Assembly (NCBI GenBank): GCA_913051935.1
Contig: CAJXCU010000019.1
Location: forward strand, 1 to 42,353
From: an uncultured Flavobacteriales bacterium
GTDB taxonomy: Bacteria > Bacteroidota > Bacteroidia > Flavobacteriales_D > Crocinitomicaceae
Length of the DNA: 42,353 bases
Direction of reading: 5' to 3'
Shown here: positions 33,695 to 42,307 of the stretch, one piece after another
Numbering within the stretch: the first letter of the stretch is position 1
Layout of the letters: each line of letters opens with the position of its first letter
Notes under the pieces: model-generated
What the model saw: only the letters and a program-made list of their open reading frames with translations
The model's database searches: none
What the model was told of the DNA's origin: nothing
Made by a program: the position numbers and the translations under genes

Positions 33695-34088
33695 GAATTT
33701 CTCTATTTAAAAGTTCCAAGTACTCGAAAGAATATGGTGTCAATTGAAACAACAGGTGCAGTCTATTGTGCTCGTTTAAAATCATAAGGTCTTCAATTAC
33801 ACCATATGATTCCATGTAAGCATGGTAAAAATCTTGAACAGTCTTTCTAGTTAAAGATTTGATATAAGTAACAACCTGCTCTTGTTGTAAAGATTCTGGA
33901 GCCTCAATATCAACGGCATCTTCATTCAAATTATCCACAATATAGTGGCTCAGATACTCGGCACAGGAAATCAGAGATTGTCTTTTGATTTCAGTAGGGA
34001 TATACTCCTTTGCTTCTTCGCATAGTTTATACTCATCAAAACCCATGAGGTATTCTCGGAAACGTTCGTTTTCAGTCAGTAATTTCAT
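33687..34088 (-). CDS. Unknown small cytoplasmic protein
   Basis: A 133-residue protein I do not recognise. It is rich in Glu, Leu and Tyr, predicted almost entirely helical (EEAKEYIPTEIKRQSL, YSFEYLELLNREI), with no signal, membrane segment or cofactor motif, and two Cys. Acidic (many E/D). Coding support is the conserved-looking amphipathic helices and lack of a better frame; the upstream TTCTTTTG is close to a -7 box. It shares its last eight bases with the CAP gene. Confidence 0.6.
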   Translation of the reverse strand: MKLLTENERFREYLMGFDEYKLCEEAKEYIPTEIKRQSLISCAEYLSHYIVDNLNEDAVDIEAPESLQQEQVVTYIKSLTRKTVQDFYHAYMESYGVIEDLMILNEHNRLHLLFQLTPYSFEYLELLNREILN

Positions 34089-34188
34089 AATGTGATTTTA
34101 AACCACAAAAGAATAACACTGCATCGTAATTATTTTACGATTTGTAATAAGGTTTTCACTTTTATACGGATAGCCGAGACGAAGAAAA

Positions 34189-34902
34189 TTATTTAATGGT
34201 GTAGGTTAATCCAACAACTAAGCCTCCAGAGATGGCCTGTGTGGGTTCATGTGTTGGGTACCAAAACCCTGGATTTTCATCGCTTCCTAAAGATAACCCT
34301 TCACCATCTACTCCCATTAGATCTTCGAAGCTATACTGAAGCCTGATACCAAGCAGCATACCAAGAGGTAAATCACCGAAGGCTATTTTTGAGCCGAATC
34401 CTAGCACGCCAGAAATGTAAGATGACGCATATTCGTCTGAAACATCCTTTGACTCCTCGAAGCCGATACCAACAAGTTCTCCTGAGCGATCAAATTGTGC
34501 ACTAGAAATATTAGTAAGCTGTGGACCTATTTCAATATAGGCACCTTTGTCACTTTGAAATTTCAGTAATAATGGAATTTGAATCGTTTGCAATTTAATG
34601 TTTGAAGTATAGTTTCCCGTAGGAACATCATTTAACGAATAAATTCCAGTATATGCTGCATTATGAGTGGTATATAAAAACTCAATACCAACACCAGTCA
34701 TCCCAAAATAAATATTCCCTGCGACACCGTAGCTTGACCCCCAGGCAGGTGCGTAATCTTGAGAATCGCCCTTGTCTGAAATGTTTTTATTTAATAACCA
34801 TGTCGAGTTGGCTAAACCTTTTCCTTGAACATCGATAGCAAATTGTCCTGAAGCCGAAAGACTAAGGAATAAAAGTACAAAAGAAGAAAGAAGATATTTC
34901 AT
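34189..34902 (-). CDS. Outer-membrane beta-barrel protein
   Basis: A 237-residue exported protein. Signal peptide ends SLSASGQ. About ten amphipathic strands follow (YGVAGNIYFGMTGVGIEFLY, LQTIQIPLLLKFQSDKGAYIEIGPQL, GVLGFGSKIAF, MLLGIRLQYSF, GGLVVGLTYTIK). The IQIPLLLKFQ-x-YIEIGPQ pattern is typical of Bacteroidota PorT-like/PF13568 barrels. Some members assist T9SS; most have no known role. Possible -7 box TATTTTCG about 30 bases upstream. Confidence 0.82.
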   Translation of the reverse strand: MKYLLSSFVLLFLSLSASGQFAIDVQGKGLANSTWLLNKNISDKGDSQDYAPAWGSSYGVAGNIYFGMTGVGIEFLYTTHNAAYTGIYSLNDVPTGNYTSNIKLQTIQIPLLLKFQSDKGAYIEIGPQLTNISSAQFDRSGELVGIGFEESKDVSDEYASSYISGVLGFGSKIAFGDLPLGMLLGIRLQYSFEDLMGVDGEGLSLGSDENPGFWYPTHEPTQAISGGLVVGLTYTIK

Positions 34903-34992
34903 GACTGTTTTTTTAAGTTATGTTGCGAAAATAGAACAATTGTGTCGCATATTAGAGAGGGTTAAATATTTTTATTTTAAATCTCCTAGTGA

Positions 34993-37386
34993 TTATTTTA
35001 AACTTTGCATTTCCACATATGAATCGTGTTCTAGGGCCATGGCAAAACCAAAATTGTCTTTGGGTTTCGCTCCGACTTTCTTTTTTTCCATATCTGCGGT
35101 ATAAGCTAGATCAATTTTTTCGCAACCTAAATATTTTGCCCGTTTTACAGTTTGATATAATATTTGTTTGTAACACCCATATTCACGGGCATAATTATAA
35201 TCCAAACCAACGAGTTGTGCATTATAAATGTTATCTATAATTTGACTCATCATGACGGCTACAGGTTTTTCAGATGCCTCTTTCAAATAGAGATAAATAA
35301 AGTCGTAGCTAGGGTCAGCATACATTTTTTGAAAAAGCTTATACGGCAGTTCAAAAACTGAAATTTCAGTCGACTGGCTGTGCACATTTTTATAGAGCTC
35401 AAAAGTATACTCTTGTTCATGTTTTCCGGTAGGTCGTTTAAATTCAACTTCGAATTGACCTTCCCTTTTAAGGATTTCTTTTCGTAAAGAATATCTGTAT
35501 TTCTGTGACAAACGGGACATTAAATCGTTTGTGTTTTCCCAGGTCATATCATCAACCACTAAGTTGTGTGGCAGCTGTACCTCTAGAAGTCCTAAATTCA
35601 TGAGAATGCCTTCAATACTTGTTTTTTGATCTCTACAAAACTCACGTAATAAAATATTTGAAACGTTATTTTTATCAGCAATGTCTTGGAGTAAATTAAC
35701 ATGACTTTTTAGGGCTTCTTTCCAGTGTTTGTTTTCGTAGTCTATATAAATACTTTTTCCTTTTGTAAAAGGGGTTCCTGTTAGGATATTTTTCGAGGTT
35801 AAGTATAGCCGGTCTTTTTTTCTGAGTTCCTTTATTTTCCCAGAAAGTGTTTTTTCTGCTAAGAGGTCATCCATCATTAAAGCAATTGTGTAAACAGATG
35901 CTAAAACAATATTTCCTTCAGTATCCCGAATGGTGTGGTATTTGATTTCCCAGTTATTTTCTAATTCTTTATTCCCTTTGAATACTTGCTCGAGTTGTTT
36001 TAAGTTCTGATGTACATTTGATCCGTGTTTTGAAAAGAGAGCATTCCATTCCTCTGAATCTATTTCTTTTATAGATGATAGTTGATATTCTTTGAATATC
36101 TGCCAGTTTTCTTTTTTATGGATTTGTTTTTTGAATGTAGGATTTATGAATGGTGCTATTTTGAACTGTTTGGTTACTTCCTCTGGAGAACTACCTTCAG
36201 CATGTAAACCAACGATATATTCTTGCTGTAGTGTCGTGAGCATTTGGTCTATATCCTCAATAGTATGATTGTTGTTGATCATAAAACGAAGCCCTCCTTT
36301 TTTCATTGGTGTTGCAGGAAATCCTGCACTGTTCAGGTAGTATCCTTTTCTTTTCATTCGTTCTATGATGTTCAGGACCATAGTTGGAAGTCCTACAGGA
36401 ATAAAAAATAGTGGAGAATTTGTGCGGGCATACTGTGGTAAACCAAGTACTGACAATTTGTGGTTCGTAAATGTGATCTTTTGTTCAAATTCATCTTGTA
36501 AGTCTTTAAATTCATCGGACTGATGTAATTTTGCGGAAGCGATACCTGCGCCTAACATTGGAGGTTGAATTGGACCTGAAAAAATCATGGTGCTGCCACA
36601 ATTTTTTACTTTACGATACATTTCTTTATTTGGGAAAAGCAAAACACCTCCCGAGGCGGCAAACGACTTATTCAATGATGTTGCTAGAATCATCTTATCG
36701 TGATGTTCCATTTGACTTCGAACGTAACCGATACCTTGATCTCCAGTCCATCCCATTCCATGGGCATCGTCTATGTATAGGTGAAGTTTTTTATACCTAT
36801 TCAGGAGGGATTGGATTTTTTTTAGCGGTGCAAAATCACCATACATAGAATAAACTCCGTCAGCCATATACCATATTTTATTCGCTTTTTCTTGAAGTAG
36901 TTTTATTTTTTTTTCAAGTGCTGCCATATCATTATGTGGAATAATATGGATAGGAATTTTATTAGCTTTTAATAATTGGGCTGACATTTGAATGCTCGAA
37001 TGAACTTGTAAGTCAAGGATTACTACATCACCTTCTTCAACGAGAATCGGAAGTGCAGAAAGATGCCCCAATGTCGTACTCGCTGTTACCAGTGCGGGCT
37101 TTTGGAACATCTTATAAAGTGAAGACTCTAGTTCTTCATATAGCCCTATAGAAAGATAGGTTCTTGAGGTAGAGAATTGTGTTCCGTATTTCTCGGTTGC
37201 GTTTTTTACAGCTTCTTTCAATAGTTTGGAATGCTCTAATCCTAAGTAGCTACAAGATCCAAAGTTTAAGTATTTGATGCCGTCAATATGTACCTCGGAG
37301 GAAATAATTTGTTCATCTGAAGTGAGCTTTTGAAGAACGCCTCGATCTACGGCATCTTGAATTATTTTATCTAGACTATTAATCAT
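34993..37386 (-). CDS. Fusion: alpha-oxoamine synthase (PLP) + GNAT/FemAB-like acyltransferase
   Basis: A 797-residue two-enzyme protein. Residues ~35-390 are an alpha-oxoamine synthase: GxxFSTSRTYLSIGLYEELE, His129 in LQVHSSIQ, DDAHGMGWTG (Asp206, His209) and PLP-binding Lys240 in TSLNKSFAASGG. Family enzymes (KBL, BioF, SPT, cysteate acyltransferases) join an amino acid to an acyl-CoA/ACP with loss of CO2. Residues ~430-797 form a FemAB/GNAT-type N-acyltransferase (for example TSKNILTGTPFTKG, RYSLRKEILKREG, AREYGCYKQILYQ). One protein could make and N-acylate a long-chain base, as in sphingolipids or sulfonolipids, but substrates are unproven. Linker ~390-430. Confidence 0.85.
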   Translation of the reverse strand: MINSLDKIIQDAVDRGVLQKLTSDEQIISSEVHIDGIKYLNFGSCSYLGLEHSKLLKEAVKNATEKYGTQFSTSRTYLSIGLYEELESSLYKMFQKPALVTASTTLGHLSALPILVEEGDVVILDLQVHSSIQMSAQLLKANKIPIHIIPHNDMAALEKKIKLLQEKANKIWYMADGVYSMYGDFAPLKKIQSLLNRYKKLHLYIDDAHGMGWTGDQGIGYVRSQMEHHDKMILATSLNKSFAASGGVLLFPNKEMYRKVKNCGSTMIFSGPIQPPMLGAGIASAKLHQSDEFKDLQDEFEQKITFTNHKLSVLGLPQYARTNSPLFFIPVGLPTMVLNIIERMKRKGYYLNSAGFPATPMKKGGLRFMINNNHTIEDIDQMLTTLQQEYIVGLHAEGSSPEEVTKQFKIAPFINPTFKKQIHKKENWQIFKEYQLSSIKEIDSEEWNALFSKHGSNVHQNLKQLEQVFKGNKELENNWEIKYHTIRDTEGNIVLASVYTIALMMDDLLAEKTLSGKIKELRKKDRLYLTSKNILTGTPFTKGKSIYIDYENKHWKEALKSHVNLLQDIADKNNVSNILLREFCRDQKTSIEGILMNLGLLEVQLPHNLVVDDMTWENTNDLMSRLSQKYRYSLRKEILKREGQFEVEFKRPTGKHEQEYTFELYKNVHSQSTEISVFELPYKLFQKMYADPSYDFIYLYLKEASEKPVAVMMSQIIDNIYNAQLVGLDYNYAREYGCYKQILYQTVKRAKYLGCEKIDLAYTADMEKKKVGAKPKDNFGFAMALEHDSYVEMQSLK

Positions 37387-37434
37387 TAGGAGAGCATTTT
37401 AGTTGTAGAAATGATTGTAAGAGAGTTAATGACG

Positions 37435-37442
37435 CAAAAATA
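37435..37442 (-). promoter_or_regulatory. -7 promoter box for the synthase/acyltransferase fusion (TATTTTTG)
   Basis: Minus-strand TATTTTTG, exact TAnnTTTG match, 48 bases before the ATG at 37386. It indicates the fusion gene has its own promoter and is not co-transcribed with the CotH gene upstream. Confidence 0.45.
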
Positions 37443-37487
37443 GTGAGTTTATTTTAGAACGCGGTGCGCATTAATTTGTTTGGTAAT

Positions 37488-39089
37488 TTATTGCTTGATA
37501 ATTTTCTGTGTAAATCGACCCAATTCATTTTTTACAGTGACAAAATAGGCTCCAGGACTAAGTTTATTTATGCCTAGCTGCACTGATCCATTATTTGTAA
37601 AAGTATTCATTTGTAGTTGTCCATGTAGATCATGAATTTGAATACTACTATTTTCTTTACACGATATGTACAATTTCTCTTTTGCAGGATTTGGATATAT
37701 TTTTACTAAATCAGCAGACCCAATAAAAGGAATGGAAAGGTCATCTTGAGCACAGTCTCCGGGCATATTCGCATCCATCCAATTTAGCCTACTTGTAATC
37801 CAAGTAATCATTGTACTAATTTCTTCTTCATAGGATTGTGGTATTGGATCGGGCTCAATCCAAATAGATTCTCCAATAAAGTAGTCCCATTTTTCAAAGT
37901 TTCTTTGAAGCGCCTCAGATAAGTAGGTGGTATCTTGTATGATCCAGTCTACAATACTATCTGTGTGCATAAAGCTTTGTCGAAATTCTGTCCAACGACA
38001 TTTTAGACGGTTCTGAAAAACAGGGTCTTCCATCATATTTTGCCACCACATTGGCATAGATTCAAGGTCCCAGCAATCTTGATTTTGAAGATAGGTCCAA
38101 CCACTAGGAATATTGTTGGAGCAAACCAAAGATACCCCATAGGTTTGGTCAAAGTCCCAAATAGGTCCTGCGACCAATTTACCACCTTTGCTGTCTTTGT
38201 CTTTGTGTACATATGAACTCAGCTTATATCCGTCAGAATTTTTGCTAAACTCATTGATCAATAAAAAATCTGTGAAGGAATTAACATCAATATAGTCTGT
38301 ATAACGAATACCTGCATCGTTGGTATAATCATTATCAAAGAGCGCATCTTCAAAATTCCCCATCCAATCTTGAATATATAATGCTTGTTGTGGTTTAATT
38401 TTATCTGCTTTTGGGTAATACCATTGATAAAACATAGGATTTCCGCCTTGTGAATTGTAATTAGATTCAAAACCTTGTGGGTCATCTAACCAATCCATTC
38501 TTAAAATATATCCTCCTGTTATGGAATCTCCGGCCAAATCATCCTCGTCTAGTTTTGCAATATCGACACGGTCATCGTCTCGTTTTATTTTTTCAACTAG
38601 AATGTAGGTTCCTCGATAATCCCCGTTAAGTACAAGCTCAACATATTTATATTCTGAGGCATATTGCCCCATTCGTTGTGCTAAGTAGAAGCTCATCGGA
38701 ATTCGTACTTGTGATTTATCAATCACCATAGCATGTAAGATCCAATCTTCTTCACCTCCCATTCCAAAAAGGTTTACGCTTGTATCCTCATCCGCTGAGT
38801 TTCTCAATTCAAGAGAATATGTTTTTTTATCAAATCCTTGAGTGGAGTTGCCGCGCGTTTCAATGGCAAGGTTGCTACTGTGGTAATTGAACGGGGCATT
38901 CATTGAATTTAGACCGCCGTTCGTGTCATATATGATTCCGATGGTGCCCTCTATTTTGGGTTCATCAGGTATTTCATCTTCAGTCGTGACCACAACAATG
39001 GGAAGATTAGAGTTCGTAAGCTGCGCTGATGCACAGGCAATAAATTGAAAAGAAATAAGTAGGTTGATAAGTTTATTTGAGTGCAACAT
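37488..39089 (-). CDS. CotH-kinase-like secreted protein with type A T9SS domain
   Basis: A 533-residue exported protein. Signal peptide ends CASAQ. The body matches the CotH family (PF08757): ETRGNSTQGFDKKTYSLEL, DWILHAMVIDKSQVRI, VELVLNGDYRGTYILVEKI and a GPIWDFDQTYG element with the predicted catalytic DFD. CotH proteins are atypical kinases in Bacillus spores; extracellular bacterial roles are not known. The C-terminal IYPNPAKEKLYISC ... GAYFVTVKN is a Por_Secre_tail, so delivery is by T9SS. Surface kinase activity is inference. Confidence 0.9.
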   Translation of the reverse strand: MLHSNKLINLLISFQFIACASAQLTNSNLPIVVVTTEDEIPDEPKIEGTIGIIYDTNGGLNSMNAPFNYHSSNLAIETRGNSTQGFDKKTYSLELRNSADEDTSVNLFGMGGEEDWILHAMVIDKSQVRIPMSFYLAQRMGQYASEYKYVELVLNGDYRGTYILVEKIKRDDDRVDIAKLDEDDLAGDSITGGYILRMDWLDDPQGFESNYNSQGGNPMFYQWYYPKADKIKPQQALYIQDWMGNFEDALFDNDYTNDAGIRYTDYIDVNSFTDFLLINEFSKNSDGYKLSSYVHKDKDSKGGKLVAGPIWDFDQTYGVSLVCSNNIPSGWTYLQNQDCWDLESMPMWWQNMMEDPVFQNRLKCRWTEFRQSFMHTDSIVDWIIQDTTYLSEALQRNFEKWDYFIGESIWIEPDPIPQSYEEEISTMITWITSRLNWMDANMPGDCAQDDLSIPFIGSADLVKIYPNPAKEKLYISCKENSSIQIHDLHGQLQMNTFTNNGSVQLGINKLSPGAYFVTVKNELGRFTQKIIKQ

Positions 39090-39153
39090 AATACAAGGTT
39101 TAGAGACTTTGAACGGATAACGTTTTTTTATTGATTTGGTTGCTGAGTTTTAT

Positions 39154-41868
39154 CTAACGAAGAAGGTTAACATGTCCTGAAATCGTATTTTTTTCATCAG
39201 TATCGGGCACTTTAAAAGTGATTTTCCAAATGTAGGCTCCTTGGGGCGCATCTGTTCCACTCATACCGTATGATCCATCCCAACCTATATTAGGATCATG
39301 TGATTCAAAAACGAGATCACCCCAACGATTGAAAATTGAAAGTGTGTAGTTATGGGGATCTATAGATGGAGATAAAATAGGATTGAACTGCTGATTGTGC
39401 TGGTCTTCGTCTGGTGTAAATGCGTTTGGAATAAAAATCACAGGTTCTTCCTTACATTCGATGAAAAGCGATGCTGTATCTGCACAACCTTGATCCGTGC
39501 TTACGATTAAACTCGCTATATAGCCAAATGAGTTGTTTTCATATAAATGTTGAGGGTTTTCTTCAACTGCAAAATCTTCATCACCAAAATCCCATAGGAA
39601 ATTTGTAACGAAAGAAGATGAGGTATTATAAAATTGTACCCACTGACTGCTCAAGTTTATTACAGCGGGTGCCGCGGTAAAACTTGCTTCCGGTTTACTT
39701 TCTAGACAGATAAGATTGTTTTGGCTTAGCGATGACACACAATTTTGCTCGGTACTTGTTAGGTTCACATCGTAACATCCTGCTTCAGTAAAAGTCAGCG
39801 TATTGCTGCAATTATTAAATGTATTTCCATTACTGATACCCCATGCACAACTTGTATTTTCATTGGCAAAGGCATTTGAAAATTCGATTTCAATCGGGGC
39901 ACAGCCAGTTGTTGAGCTTACAATGATTTCAATTTGTGGATTATTGACTACACTACAGTTTAGTGTTGCCAAAGAATCGCAACCCGTTATTAAGCTTTCG
40001 AGATTGGCGGTTTGTAGTCCCTGTGCATTAATGGTTAAACCATTCCAATTAAAAGGAAGCTCAGAGGCACAAACTGTGGTATCAGTATTACTTAAAAGTG
40101 TTGGGTTTACTAATAAGTTCAATGTCGCTAATGAATCACAGCCAGTAACCATACTTTGTAGTGTAATTGTATTCGTGCCTGAATTATTCAGCGACAATCC
40201 ATTCCATTCAAAAGGAAGTTCGTGGTCACAGATGACAATATTGGTGGTACTAAATAAAGTTGGATTCACGATCACATTTAATGTAGCGAGTGAATCACAT
40301 CCTGTGAGTGTACTTTGAAGTATGGCGATTTGCTGTCCAGAGGCACTAAAATTTACACCATTCCAAATAAAGGGCAACTCCGTATCGCATACAAGCGTAT
40401 CTGTTAAACTCGTTGAAGTTGGGAGAACTGTTAAGTTTAGCGTTGCTATGGAATCACAACCTGTTATTACACTGCTCAATGTTGATGATTGTGTATCAGA
40501 ACTGTTAAAAGTTAATCCATTCCAATCTAGTGGCAGCTCAGTATCACATACTGTAGAATCTGTCGTGCTTGACAAGCTTGGATGAATGGTCAAATCAATT
40601 GTTGCAGAAGAATCGCAGCCAACAGAATTCGTCAAGGTCACATTATAGCTACCTGAGCTATCAATATTCAATCCGTTCCATTGAAAGGGCACCTGTGTAT
40701 CACACAAAATAGAGTCTGTTAAACTAAATGAAGGTAGATTAATGGACAGACTCAGAATGGCTGAGGAATCACAATTGTTCACACTCAACAGTGTCAAAGT
40801 ATCATTGGTTGAGGTATTATATGTAATGCCATTCCATAAATAAGGCAATTGGTCCTCGCAAATGATTGCATTTTCAATACTTGTCTCAATAGGAAGAACG
40901 GTCACGTTTATGGTATCATAATCCGGGCAGGCACCAGAGTTGGCCGCAATCAATGTCTCAACTATGTACTGTTGTACAAGAGGACTTGTTGTATTGTTAA
41001 CTATTGTGGCTATTGGATTCGAGATCGTTGGATTGTTTAAGGTCGTTGGATTGTTCCAAGAATAGGTGTGATCGGGATTGTTTGTTGTTCCAATTTGAAT
41101 AGGCTCACCGCTACAAACTGTAACATCGGAGCCTGCGTTGGATTCCGCAAGGTCTGCATATATTGAGACATTTTTAATGGAGTGTTTGTCTTTAAGTCCC
41201 CCCGTACTCGCGGTAAACCCCATATAACCCGCAAAAGAAACAGGAAAAAATGCCGTTAAATAAAGAGTTCCATTTACAGTTAAGGAAATATTTCCGTTGT
41301 TGTAAGTAATGGTGGCAGAGTTATAACTATTAGAACGTATAAAATTTAAACTCCCACCGATGTTATCTAAATAAACGATTCCTGGTGCAAGCGCAGGATT
41401 CTCGTCATATCCATTCCCACTGTATATTTGTAGGCAAGGGTTTCCTATTCCCCAGTTGTTGTAGGTATCGAAAGCCACCTTAATTCCATTTGCCGTATTA
41501 GGAATACCAAGTCCTCCTCCCGATACAAATCCTGTAGGAGGTACATCTAAAAAACAAAAAGCCAATCCATCAGCTCCGTTTCCTTCCCACGCCCTGAATT
41601 CAAAATCAACGTGCCATTGGTTGCAGGTTGCCAAGTCTAATGGTTCTGTAAAAAAAATCCCACCGCTACTAGAATTTACGTTATTGGTTAAAATAATTTC
41701 ATCTTGATTTGTATCTGTATCGCCTCCTGTATCATTCACATTTGCTGCACCCGTCATGTTCCAACCAGTTGTATTTACAGGACTACCTTGAAGCTCCGCA
41801 AAGACAAGCTGGCAAGCACAAGTTTGAATTAAACCCACAAATATGAGTAGCATTAATAATTTGGGCAT
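39154..41868 (-). CDS. Lectin-domain surface adhesin with six tandem repeats and CHU_C domain
   Basis: A 904-residue exported protein. I chose the ATG at 41868 because it gives a clean signal peptide (MPKLLMLLIFVGLIQTCACQ); the frame opens 60 bases further up. Next comes an L-type-lectin-like domain (about 20-240; GADGLAF, GIKVAFDTYNN), an Ig-like linker, six ~52-residue repeats (each CD-ELPF-WNG...GCDS-ATLNL), a PKD domain (NFLWDFGDEDF), and a CHU_C type B T9SS domain (FIPNAFTPDEDQHN, IFNRWGDLVFE, IGWDG). It is probably a long, surface-bound carbohydrate-binding adhesin; ligand unknown. Confidence 0.9.
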   Translation of the reverse strand: MPKLLMLLIFVGLIQTCACQLVFAELQGSPVNTTGWNMTGAANVNDTGGDTDTNQDEIILTNNVNSSSGGIFFTEPLDLATCNQWHVDFEFRAWEGNGADGLAFCFLDVPPTGFVSGGGLGIPNTANGIKVAFDTYNNWGIGNPCLQIYSGNGYDENPALAPGIVYLDNIGGSLNFIRSNSYNSATITYNNGNISLTVNGTLYLTAFFPVSFAGYMGFTASTGGLKDKHSIKNVSIYADLAESNAGSDVTVCSGEPIQIGTTNNPDHTYSWNNPTTLNNPTISNPIATIVNNTTSPLVQQYIVETLIAANSGACPDYDTINVTVLPIETSIENAIICEDQLPYLWNGITYNTSTNDTLTLLSVNNCDSSAILSLSINLPSFSLTDSILCDTQVPFQWNGLNIDSSGSYNVTLTNSVGCDSSATIDLTIHPSLSSTTDSTVCDTELPLDWNGLTFNSSDTQSSTLSSVITGCDSIATLNLTVLPTSTSLTDTLVCDTELPFIWNGVNFSASGQQIAILQSTLTGCDSLATLNVIVNPTLFSTTNIVICDHELPFEWNGLSLNNSGTNTITLQSMVTGCDSLATLNLLVNPTLLSNTDTTVCASELPFNWNGLTINAQGLQTANLESLITGCDSLATLNCSVVNNPQIEIIVSSTTGCAPIEIEFSNAFANENTSCAWGISNGNTFNNCSNTLTFTEAGCYDVNLTSTEQNCVSSLSQNNLICLESKPEASFTAAPAVINLSSQWVQFYNTSSSFVTNFLWDFGDEDFAVEENPQHLYENNSFGYIASLIVSTDQGCADTASLFIECKEEPVIFIPNAFTPDEDQHNQQFNPILSPSIDPHNYTLSIFNRWGDLVFESHDPNIGWDGSYGMSGTDAPQGAYIWKITFKVPDTDEKNTISGHVNLLR
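39945..40900 (-). repeat. Six tandem ~157-base coding repeats in the lectin adhesin
   Basis: Six units of 52-53 codons. The LP-x2-WNG element recurs at about 40045, 40202, 40362, 40519, 40677 and 40833, a spacing of 157-158 bases. Units 3-6 are the most alike (CDTELPF.WNG...SxxTGCDSLATLN); the first two are more diverged. All six are intact in frame. Confidence 0.85.
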
Positions 41869-41987
41869 TAGAATTCGGTTTAGCTCCTCTAAGATAGAAA
41901 CAAAGACACGTTTCTCAAAAAAAATCAAAACTCTCTTTTTTTTAAGTACTGGTATGCATTTTCAAATTCAAATAATGTAGTAATCAA

Positions 41988-42110
41988 CTATTTTTGCTGG
42001 TCTCTCTCTTTCTGCTCCCTATTGGCTTTACTGATCATGGAAAGATACCCCCACATATATGCTGCGAAAATGACAAACCCTATGACAAACATTGCGGTAT
42101 TATTCATCAT
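41988..42110 (-). CDS. Tiny single-span membrane protein
   Basis: A 40-residue protein: MMNNT, one transmembrane helix (AMFVIGFVIFAAYMWGYLSM), then a charged tail (KANREQKERDQQK). The ATG at 42110 overlaps the stop of the preceding gene (ATGA), which favours it over a longer in-frame start at 42188 that would run antiparallel-free through the neighbour. It looks like a small accessory subunit of a membrane complex. I do not recognise the family. Confidence 0.65.
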   Translation of the reverse strand: MMNNTAMFVIGFVIFAAYMWGYLSMISKANREQKERDQQK

Positions 42111-42307
42111 TCTTTTTGCTTTTCTTGTTGTGTATCTCTTCGGATTTGTCTTATAGCGACGGAGAAGCCTAAAATAGAAGGCACCCATATACCAACAAAA
42201 ATTCCTTCAAGCTTATTACCTGTAAACCAAAGTGTTACAGAGTATAGGAAAGAGAGAAAGGCCAAAATTACGGGGTAGTACATGGACCATATTTTTGATA
42301 TGTTCAT
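42107..42307 (-). CDS. Small two-span membrane protein
   Basis: A 66-residue protein with two likely transmembrane helices (YYPVILAFLSFLYSVTLWF and GIFVGIWVPSILGFSVAI) and a charged C-terminus (RQIRRDTQQEKQKE). Start-stop overlap with the 41988-42110 gene means they are translated together. The partner complex, if any, is probably encoded beyond the right end of the window (upstream in their operon). Function unknown; a transporter accessory role is plausible from size and topology only. Confidence 0.65.
   Translation of the reverse strand: MNISKIWSMYYPVILAFLSFLYSVTLWFTGNKLEGIFVGIWVPSILGFSVAIRQIRRDTQQEKQKE

Noticed and set aside
39803..40318. A 171-codon open frame on the + strand inside the lectin adhesin
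   Set aside because: It lies opposite the tandem repeats; repeat structure keeps the antisense frame open. The minus-strand protein has clear lectin, PKD and CHU_C domains.
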